DNA from: Sarcophilus harrisii
Taxonomy: Eukaryota > Chordata > Mammalia > Dasyuromorphia > Dasyuridae
DNA: 64,000 bases
Direction of reading: 5' to 3'
Assembly (NCBI RefSeq): GCF_902635505.1
Contig: NC_045427.1
Location: 90,683,460 to 90,747,459 of the forward strand
Part shown: one piece after another, positions 56,605 to 64,000 of the stretch
Numbering within the stretch: position 1 is the first letter of the stretch
Layout: each line of letters begins with the position of its first letter
The notes under the pieces: model-generated
The model's input: the letters and a program-made list of their open reading frames with translations, nothing else
The model's database searches: none
Told to the model about the DNA's origin: nothing
Position numbers and translations under genes: made by a program

Positions 56605-57282
56605 TGATAAGGTTTAGATTTAGGGAAACAAAATGAGATTAGGGTTTCTGGTTGTCAGGGAGTTAAATGATAAGGTCTAGTGGCAGGTTTGGGGTTCAGG
56701 GAACCAAATGGAGAGGTTTGGCTCCCCTGTAACCCCTTGGGATTAAGCATAAGGGTAGGGAGTTTGGGGGACTCCCTTCTGGCAGCACGGAGGTCCTCTG
56801 TAAAAGAATTTACAGACCTGAAAACCTAGATTGATAAAATGGTTTATTTTGGGGATTGGAAATAAGGTTAGAAATCCTGACAGAGAGGCATAAAGTCTGG
56901 TTAGGAAATAGGTGAAGATAAAGAGAGGATAGCACTGAAAAGAGTATTCCAGTGGACAGAGGCCACTGGAATCCCAAGCATGGCATAGCATTGCATGTTT
57001 GGAACCTCTGCAAAGAAAGGGTTTTAGTTTGGCTCTTTTATAATAGAAACTTTGGCTAGAAGCTGAAGGGGGCTCGTGAGTGGAGTCCCAAGTTGGTTCC
57101 TTGCTGGGTTTCAGCTTGAGCTGGAATTTGAATTGAATTCAATGAGTTTTAGGACTGAGCTGACCCCACCCAGATAACAAGGATGCAACTGTTTGTCCCT
57201 TGGGGCGGGGTCCCTCACTGAGACAGAGCTGAAGGAGATTTTCTCCTTTAAGGATTTTTAGAGTTTCAGGGTCCCCTCTTCA
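56605..57282 (-). mobile_element. Solo LTR of an endogenous retrovirus, fossil
   Basis: A 678-bp block with no L1 wording interrupts ORF2. Read on the minus strand it begins TG and ends CA, has a TATAAAAG-type box (plus coordinates 57035-57042) and an AATAAA signal about 190 bases further on (plus 56843-56848), which is a normal U3-R-U5 layout. The flanks atat (56601-56604) and atct (57283-57286) could be a 4-bp target duplication with one change. No internal retroviral region is present, so it is a solo LTR. It is younger than the host L1. The class is uncertain. Confidence 0.75.
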
Positions 57283-57649
57283 ATCTGATGATAGTATACT
57301 TAGAGAATCCTAGAGAATCAACTAAAAAAACTATTAGAAATAATTAAGAATTTCAGCAAAGTTGCAGGATACAAAATAAATCCACATCAATCATCAGCAT
57401 TTTTATACATTACCAAAAAAGTCCAGAAGTAAGAGATGCAAAGAGAAAAATATGTCCATTTAAAAAACCGATGATAATATAAAATATTTGAGAGTCTATT
57501 TACCTCGGCAAAGTCAAGAACCATATGGACACAATTACAAAACACTTTCCATACATATAAAGTCAGACCTATCCTCTTGGGAACATATCAAGTACTTGAT
57601 AGGTAGGTCAAGCTAATATAGTAAAAATGACAATAGTACCTAAATTAAT

Positions 57650-57715
57650 CTATTATTAAGTGCACTTATTAAGAAATATTTCTTAATTCTTAATTAAGAA
57701 ATTATTTCTTAGAGC
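57650..57715. repeat. Short inverted repeat of ttaagaaat/atttcttaa units
   Basis: Units of ttaagaaat, atttcttaa and ttaattaa alternate over about 60 bases inside ORF2 and could form hairpins. Confidence 0.7.
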
Positions 57716-58907
57716 TAGAAAAAATAGTAAAACAAAATTCATCCAAAAGAACAAAAGATCAAAAATTTTAAGGCAATTAATGAAACAAAATGCAAATGAA
57801 GGTGTACCAAACCTAAAGCCATATTACAAAGCAACAGTCATCAAAACCATTTAATATGGACTAAGAAACAGAGTAGTTGATTGGTGGAATAGGTTAAGTT
57901 CACAGGACAAAATAATCAATGACTATAGTAATCTAGTGTTTGTCAAACCCAAAGATCCCTGCTTTTGGAGTAAGGACTCACTATTTAATAAAAACTGCTT
58001 GGAAAGTTGGAAACAAGTATGGCAGATACTAGGCATTGACCCACTTCTAACACCCTATACCAAGATAAGGTTGAAATGGGTTCAGGAGTTACACGTAAAA
58101 AGTGATATTAAAAGCACATTAGAAGAACAAGGATAGTTTACCTCTCAGATCTGTTGAGAAGGAAGGAATTTTCATCCAAAGAAGGACTGAAACTCATTAT
58201 TACACACCAAATAATTTTTTATTAAATCAAGTTAAAAAGTTTTTTTGTACAAACAAAACCAATGCAGACAAAATTAGAAGGGATGCAATAAACTGTGAAA
58301 AAATCTTACAATTCAAGGGTTCAGAAAAAGACCCCATTTCTAAAATATATAGAGAATTGCTTAAATTTATAAGAATTCAAGCCATTCTCCAGTTGATAAA
58401 TAGTCAAAGGATATAAATAGGCAATTTTCAGATGAAGAAATTAACAATATTTTAGTCATATGAAAAGATGCTCTAAGTAAGTAATGATCAGAGAAATTCA
58501 AATTAAGACAACTCTGAGCTACCACTAAATGCCTTTCAAACTGGATAAAATGACTGGAAAAGATAATGATGAATTTTTTTGTATGGGATGTGGGAAAATT
58601 GAATACTAATACATTGTTGGTGAAGTTGTGAACTAATTCAGCCATTCTGAAGAGCAATTTGGAACTATGCCCAAAAGGCTATCAAACTGTGCATACCCTT
58701 TAATCCAGCAGCATTTCTACTGGATTTATATCCCAAAGGGATCATGAAGGAAAGGGACCTCAATGTACAAAAATGTTTTTGGCAGCCCTTTTTGTAGTGG
58801 CAAATAACTGGAAACAGAGTGTATGCCCATCAATTAGAGAATAGCTAAACAAGTTATGATATATGGATGTTATGGAATATTATTGTTCTATAAGAAATGA
58901 TCAGCAA

Positions 58908-58980
58908 CTTAAACACTTTCTAGCTGTATGACGCTAGGCAAGTCACTTAACCCCAATTGCCTCAGCAAAAAGAAAAAAAA
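58908..58980 (+). mobile_element. 5'-truncated SINE with perfect 16-bp target duplication
   Basis: A 73-base insert contains 'tagctgtatgacgctaggcaagtcacttaaccccaattgcctcagc' followed by an A-rich tail. It is flanked on both sides by aagaaatgatcagcaa (58892-58907 and 58981-58996). The perfect duplication and the oligo(A) tail show L1-type mobilisation, and the conserved flanks suggest it is the youngest of the nested inserts. Confidence 0.93.
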
Positions 58981-59499
58981 AAGAAATGATCAGCAAGATG
59001 ATTTCAGAGAGGTGTGGAAAGACTTACATGAACTGATGCTAAGTGAAATGAGCAGAACCAGATAATTATATAAGGCAACAGCAAAATTATATAATGATCA
59101 ATTTTGATGGATGTGGCTCTCATCAACAATGAGCTGATTCAGACTAGTTCCAATGGTATTGTGATAGAGAAAGCCATCTGCACCCAGAGAGAATGGGAAC
59201 TTAATATAGACCACAATATAGTATTTTCACTCTTTGTTGTTGTTTGCTTGAATTTTATTTTCTTTCTCATTTTGTTCTCTTTTTGATCTGATTTTTCTTG
59301 TGCAGCATGATATTTGTAGAAATATGTATAGAGGAATTGCACATGTTTAATATATATTGGATTACTTGTCGACTGGGGGAGAGGAGAAGGGAGGGAAAAA
59401 TCAGGATTTGTTTTGTTGGGGTGAGTGTTGAAATTTATTTATGTATATATTTTGAAAATAAAAAGGTATAATTAAAAAAAAGAAAAGAAAAGAAAAATG

Positions 59500-60005
59500 A
59501 GTTCAGCAGTCATTAAAAAGAACAGGTCAAAGAAACTGCCTCAGTCCTCAACAGTTGTGTCTTTTTTCCTCCTTATCAGGCAGAGAAGCATGATGACCAA
59601 AAGCAGTATCATTTTAGAATACAAACTAATTTACAGAATATTTCATAGTAATATAGATAAAGACAAAAAGTATTACCTAACAAAATGAAAAAGCAATAGA
59701 AGGGAATCTACTGAAAGCCACACATGAAGCCTGAGTAATCTAGATTATATCAAGGGCATATATAGATGAAAATGCAAAGAGTACAATAGATAAATGGAAA
59801 ATGTAGCAAATGTGGTAGCATATCTGAGATGATATATTTATTTAATTAGCAATAGCATAGTTTTATCCATCTGAACTATAATATCTCAGTGTAATGCCAG
59901 TGAAATTGAGGGAAGGTAGAGATTACAGAGTTTTAAATATTTTGAGAGGGAGAGATTGTGCTGGGAGTATGTTGCCCCCAAGGCTGATGTCTCAAAACAT
60001 GGAAA
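59500..60005. other. Unassigned stretch
   Basis: No gene or clear repeat recognised. Confidence 0.35.
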
Positions 60006-60019
60006 TGTGTATATGTGTG

Positions 60020-60053
<34 letters not shown>
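60006..60053. repeat. (TG)/(CA)n microsatellite with mirror symmetry
   Basis: A short TGTGTATATGTGTG arm runs into tatacacac followed by about 15 CA units. The junction tgtgtatacaca is a perfect palindrome. Confidence 0.95.
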
Positions 60054-60055
<2 letters not shown>

Positions 60056-60357
60056 GCTCTAAGCTTGGGTAGACAAAGGCAGGGATGAAGTCAGGACACT
60101 GAGATTGTGGGAATCTCCAAACAGGGACCATCATTCCAGTTCTGACAGGTTGGGGGTAAAACCATAAATTCTTACTCATTGGGAGGACTTAGGAAGTATC
60201 CAACTAGTGCCAGGAAGTCTGAAATTTAGAGATATAGAGAATGCCAATTAAGTATCTGAGATAGGACATCTGGAGTTTTATCTTTTAGAATGTCAGATTT
60301 CCACAGCCCTAATTATCTCAGTTCTAATAAGCAGAAAAGGGAGTTGCAATCAGGGGG
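60054..60357. other. Unassigned stretch
   Basis: Less AT-rich than the average and probably part of the same unrecognised repeat as the following minisatellite. No gene seen. Confidence 0.3.
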
Positions 60358-60490
60358 ATTGAAGCAGAACAATTCAAGGAACTGAGGCAGAACAATCCAG
60401 GGAAACTAAGGCAGGATCATTAGGGAAACTGAGGCAGGACAATTAGGGGAACTGAGGCAAGACAATAAAAGGGAACTGTGGCACATCAGA
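60358..60490 (+). repeat. Minisatellite, 22-24-bp unit, about 5.5 copies
   Basis: Units of the form aactgaggcaggacaattagg recur from 60378 to about 60485, with variants aactaaggcaggatcatta and aactgaggcaagacaataaa. Copies differ from one another by a few bases, so the array is moderately old. Confidence 0.9.
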
Positions 60491-61055
60491 ATCTTGTGTA
60501 CAAAATGAAGCAGCCAAAATGGCATTTGGAAAAAAAATGATTTTTTAGTCATATTAGAACTAATAATGATAGTATAAGTATAATTGACAGTTATGAAGTT
60601 TCTAAAGTTCTTTATATTATTTCATCTTATATGTATGGGATACACAAAATTAATTCATATTGCAGGTGAGATGATTTTGAAAGAACTAATGGATAAATTT
60701 TTCAAGCATAGAGGGGAGAATTTCAAAAGAAAAGAAAAATCTCAAAAAATTTTATTAACAAAAACAGGCAATTGAAAAGACATCTGTTACAGATATTTTG
60801 ACAGAAGCTGAAATAAACCATGTTTGCTTTAGTTTCTCTAAAACCTAAAGAATCCTTGATCAAAATCTATATTAATTTTGCTAGTAGTTCCAGATGAAAT
60901 ATTCTCTACTGTAGTAGAGTCCTTCTCAAAATAGCTCAAAATAATCCTAGATCTATCGCTTGTCTGCTGTGACAATTACATTTCTGCACAAATTACATAC
61001 AACACCAAGATTACCAGAAACTATTGTTTGTAGGGAGAGTCAGCATGATGTAGTG

Positions 61056-61228
61056 CAGAGGTGACAAACTCACAGCTGGCTACAAGAGCAGAAACAAGAT
61101 GAAAATGTAATCGGGAGAGGTTTAACAAAATAAAAATATGAATACAATATAAATAATGTTGATTTGTGGTTTTCTAAGTCAATTTGCAACCCCCAAATTT
61201 CCATTTGTATTTGAATTTAAGGCCATGA
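61056..61228 (+). mobile_element. hAT-type MITE
   Basis: The left end cagaggtgacaaactcacagc and the right end atttgaatttaaggccatg are worn inverted repeats. Internal 'gatgaaaatgtaatcgggagaggtttaacaaaataaaaa' and 'gttgatttgtggttttctaagtcaatttgc' match the same family as the copy at 13613. Confidence 0.75.
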
Positions 61229-61875
61229 TAAGTTGAATAGAGAACTGCCTTTAGAGTAAGCAAGACTTGGATACTCAATAAAGTAAGAAGATATTTTTCC
61301 ATTGAATCAATCATAGACTTTAGACTAAGTACCAAGGAAATAACTAAGATCTAAATTGATCTTTGAAAGACATTGAATGAACTAAAGCAATGTGGCACAG
61401 AAACTGTGCTTGGATTGGTTAAAAAACTTGGTCATTCCCTGTTGGTTATCTATAAAATATCAAGCCATTCTGAGAATGAGAGAGTCGTAACTAATGAGTA
61501 AAGAGAGACTATTTCAGGTAAAGTAATGAAAAAGAATTACTTTGGAGGAGGGTACTTCAGACTCTTCCACCTTTATCTTTTCTTTCAATAGAGAAGAAAG
61601 TCCCTATCAACTTCAGACAAATAGAGGTTTATCTTTTTTTCATTAATGATCTAGCAGTATTCCTGAGACAACAGCAGCTTGTGGCAATGTCTACATTAGG
61701 CGGTAAGGACAGCCTGATTGAATTTAGGAAAGTCAGATTCAAGATTCTAGAAGGAACGACACAGAAAAGCTATATCACACATAAGGGGAATATATTAGGA
61801 CCTGTGAGTTTATATCTTTGTCACATGTGCTCTGTGCCATGTTTTTCCCCTTACATTAAGCCTATATTTGCTTCT
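61229..61875. other. Unassigned stretch
   Basis: A 70-codon open frame (61681-61893, plus) has no recognisable motif. No gene is called. Confidence 0.3.
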
Positions 61876-61879
61876 TTGA

Positions 61880-62010
61880 AACTTTTACCATAACTCTGAG
61901 ATCTGCTTTCTGGGACCAAACAGAACAAATCCAAAATCTTTATTATGTTAGGAGCATTTACATATTTGAAAATGCTTATCATCCTTTCTTCCTCACCTTC
62001 AAGGAGCTGC
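61880..62010. mobile_element. CR1/L3-like 3' fragment
   Basis: 'tgctttctgggaccaaacagaacaaatcc' followed by 'gagcatttacatatttgaaaatgcttatcatcc' matches the wording of the same old LINE 3' region as 2480-2790. Confidence 0.5.
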
Positions 62011-62204
62011 AGTCTAAAAAGCTGTCCACAATCTAATGTGACCAGGAGAAAACAACATGAGGAGCAAAAAAAGGAAAGCATATTAAGGAAGAAATCATAA
62101 ATAATATGATAATTGACTTTTAAATAATACCCATTGGTTGACAAAATATTTTAACATTATATAATGAGAGATAGGAAAACTGAAACCCAGAGAATTTGAG
62201 GTCT

Positions 62205-62345
62205 CCCTTTGAGGAATTTAAGTCACCTGGACCAGATTAACTAGATCCCAGAGTACTGAAAGAAAAAGTAGATGTTGTTGCTAAGTCAATGACAATTTTA
62301 TCTTTAAAAGATTTTAGAAACTTGGGTAGGTTCAGCTGGATAAAA
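62205..62345 (+). mobile_element. CR1/L3-type LINE ORF2 fragment
   Basis: 'tcacctggaccagattaactagatcccagagtactgaaagaaaaagtagatgttgttgctaagtcaatgacaattttatc' reads as a decayed 'GPD.LHP.VLKEL.DV.AE.LS..F' reverse transcriptase segment of a CR1/L3 LINE. Confidence 0.55.
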
Positions 62346-62349
62346 AGCA

Positions 62350-63390
62350 TATGTTCTTTTTTCCCCTTTTTCTGTAAATGAAGAGAGAGCTCAATGTGTT
62401 TGATTTAAATTCCTAGCAAAATTCTAGGATATGGTTTTATAGGAATGATGATTAGTGAACATTAAGAAAATAAAATGTTGATCATAAATATTTAAAGGGT
62501 TATCACATGGAAAACTTTTCTCTTGGGTCACAAAAGACAGATTTCAAAATAATGTGTATATATTTCAATGAAGCAAATGTAGTCTTGATGAAGGGGAAAA
62601 GAAAACTTTCTAACAATGAGAACCATACAAAAGTGGAAATTTTTTGAGGGAAGTAAAATTTTTCCTGTTCCTGGAGTTCTTGCAGCAAGAGTTGAATGAG
62701 AATTTTTTAGGAATATTTTACAATGATAATGGAAGGTTCTATTGGATGAAAAGGTTCCATCTAACAGTAGACAACATTCTTTTTTAGGATTTTATCCTGG
62801 GACACTACAGGATATTTGCCTCCCATCATTACTTGTCCTGACCAAAAACAATTCCTATCTTTATCAGAACCTTTTGTCTTAGTTTTAATTTTATAATATT
62901 GCACAAAGTTGGCTTTTGCATGCCTCCAGCCTACTTCTCCAAACTACATCACTTACATGGGAGTTAGGGTCTAAAAAGGGGCCTTCTTTTCAATATACAA
63001 TTTTCTTTCAAAAATTAATCAACTTAAAATACATACTTCAGGCATCCTAGCATTAGTAAGGAAATTTTTTTTAGAATTGGGATGATTGGTTTAAATCTAA
63101 GCTCTTACAAATACTTCATTATGCTGAATAAGTAAAATATTTTCTTAATATTTTCAGGCATCTATGTAAAACTATAAAGTGAAGGAGTATATAGATCTAG
63201 GAGAGGGATTTTTAAGCTTTTTGTTTATCATGGATGTTTTTGGTCTCAGTGAAATCTGCAAACTCTTTTTCAGAATAATATTTTTAAGTGGAAAAATACA
63301 TAGGATTGTGGGAAAAACAAATATCTTGAGATATAGTTTATCAAATATTAAAAATAAAACTTCATGGATCTAAAGTCCAAAGACTCTGAT
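62350..63390. other. Unassigned AT-rich stretch
   Basis: No gene or clear repeat recognised. Confidence 0.35.
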
Positions 63391-63394
63391 CTAG

Positions 63395-63500
63395 TACTAG
63401 AAGGAATATGAGAAGCCATCCATTCTAAGTTTCTTATTTACAAAGTACACTGAAGCCCTGGAAGTTTAAGTGAATGGTTCAAAGTCAGAGACAATATTAA
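63395..63500 (-). mobile_element. MIR-type SINE fragment
   Basis: 'agaaggaatatgagaagccatccattctaagtttcttatttacaaagtacactgaagccctggaagtttaagtgaatggttcaaagtcag' is an antisense MIR core. Confidence 0.6.
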
Positions 63501-63666
63501 CATTTAATTACTTCCTCTCTTACCTATCACTCTCTAACTCATCAGTAGATAGTTTTATTGCTGTGGTTAAGCTTTGTTTCTAATGATACTCTTATTTCCT
63601 TAAGGTTGGGTATCATTTTTTTAAATTATTTATCATTATTCATTTATATTTTTTATTTGCTCAGAG

Positions 63667-63849
63667 CAGTGCTTCTTAATCTTTTTCCCTTTACTGCCTC
63701 TTTTTAGCTGAGAAGTTTTTACATGATCTTTATTTGCTATATAGGTATACAAATCAAACATTTACTAATAACAAATAATAATTTTACAATCCCTCCATTC
63801 AGTTACAAGACCCAATATAAATCTTCAACCCATAGTTTAAGAATACTAG
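63667..63849. mobile_element. hAT-type MITE, second family
   Basis: The left end cagtgcttcttaatcttt and the right end atagtttaagaatactag are imperfect inverted repeats. The interior has 'gctatataggtatacaaatcaaacatttactaataacaaataataattttacaatccc' and 'cattcagttacaagaccc', as in an abundant marsupial hAT MITE. Confidence 0.7.
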
Positions 63850-63879
63850 GTACCTATAGTACCTACCAGTTTTGAGTAC

Positions 63880-63930
63880 ACACAGGAAACATCATAGGCA
63901 TTATTAATAAATATTTGATGAATGACTTTG
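63880..63930 (+). mobile_element. L2-type tail remnant
   Basis: 'aacatcataggcattattaataaatatttgatgaatgac' matches the end of L2 or MIR tails. Confidence 0.45.
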
Positions 63931-64000
63931 AGAAGAACCTTCTCTGTGTAGAATGACTTTACATGTATTCATTTGACATTGGATTCAGTTTACTCTTTAT

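Larger units (their letters stand above)
53582..59107 (+). pseudogene. L1 ORF2 (endonuclease and reverse transcriptase), broken and interrupted
   Basis: ORF2p nicks target DNA and reverse-transcribes L1 RNA. The start is at the ATG giving MDGNTESVILTVNVNGLNS, the usual beginning of the apurinic-type endonuclease domain. The reverse transcriptase domain includes the wording for 'FADD' at about 56590-56602, the catalytic motif. The frame ends at NDQF followed by a stop at 59105-59107. It is interrupted by another L1 within the endonuclease to RT linker (54614-55485), a solo LTR right after the FADD codons (56605-57282) and a short SINE near the C-terminus (58908-58980), besides many point stops and frameshifts, for example the TAA or TAG stops within the first 40 codons. 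Confidence 0.88.
51419..59490 (+). mobile_element. Near full-length L1 LINE carrying three later insertions
   Basis: The copy begins with the L1 5' UTR ('agccaagatggtagaaaggagac' near 51442), continues through ORF1, ORF2 and the 3' UTR, and ends in an A-rich tail at about 59473-59490. Flanking agaaaaatg (51410-51418 and 59491-59499) fits a target duplication. The 8.07-kb footprint minus the inserts at 54614-55485, 56605-57282 and 58908-58980 leaves about 6.4 kb, the expected full L1 length. Both ORFs carry many stops and frame changes, so it is inactive. A perfect 48-bp tandem duplication (55621-55716) sits in ORF2. Confidence 0.9.

Noticed and set aside
1-64000. Functional tRNA, rRNA, snRNA, CRISPR array or bacterial operon
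   Set aside because: tRNA-like sequences are only the worn heads of MIR-type SINEs. There are no spaced direct repeats of CRISPR form and no Shine-Dalgarno-led gene series.

Overview
The window reads as AT-rich, CpG-poor, non-coding DNA from a marsupial (metatherian) genome. The strongest evidence is the repeat set: long L1 copies with the 3' ends typical of marsupials, CORE/MIR-type tRNA-derived SINEs in marsupial forms, abundant decayed L2, some L3/CR1 and one RTE-type LINE piece, and short hAT elements. All family names come from recognition of sequence patterns, since no database search was possible. I cannot tell which marsupial lineage this is.

No intact host gene, tRNA, rRNA, CRISPR array or bacterial-type feature was found. 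The window is most simply an intergenic or long-intron segment. Nearly all open frames in it are chance frames or pieces of old LINEs. The best host-gene-like object is a decayed, unrecognised, minus-strand processed-pseudogene candidate at about 44.1-45.8 kb, which carries an internal 124-bp repeat and is split by a later L1 insertion.

Layout. 0-5 kb: an unrecognised 107-codon open stretch, a hAT copy, L1 3' ends, CR1-like and SINE pieces. 5-10 kb: two decayed L2 copies, the second about 1 kb long. 10-13 kb: mostly unassigned, with possible conserved non-coding blocks. 13-18 kb: hAT, a broken antisense L2, and a 2.2-kb antisense L1 with a hAT nested in it. 18-27 kb: SINEs, L2 tails, and a cluster of L1 pieces in alternating orientation that forms a large inverted repeat near 24.2 kb. 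27-37 kb: sparse SINEs and long unassigned stretches. 37-42 kb: old antisense L1 with a nested MIR. 42-49 kb: unassigned DNA, the pseudogene candidate, an L1 insertion with an apparent 3' transduction, and an RTE-type LINE piece. 51.4-59.5 kb: a near full-length L1 flanked by 9-bp target duplications, which later received a second L1, a solo LTR and a short SINE. 59.5-64 kb: a CA repeat, a 22-24-bp minisatellite, and CR1 and hAT pieces.

The elements do not form a pathway. The window is a layered record of insertions whose order can be read from nesting and target duplications. No new biological system was found. The points most worth checking are the 3'-transduction L1, the nested L1/L1/LTR/SINE stack, the inverted L1 pair, and the pseudogene candidate with its repeat.
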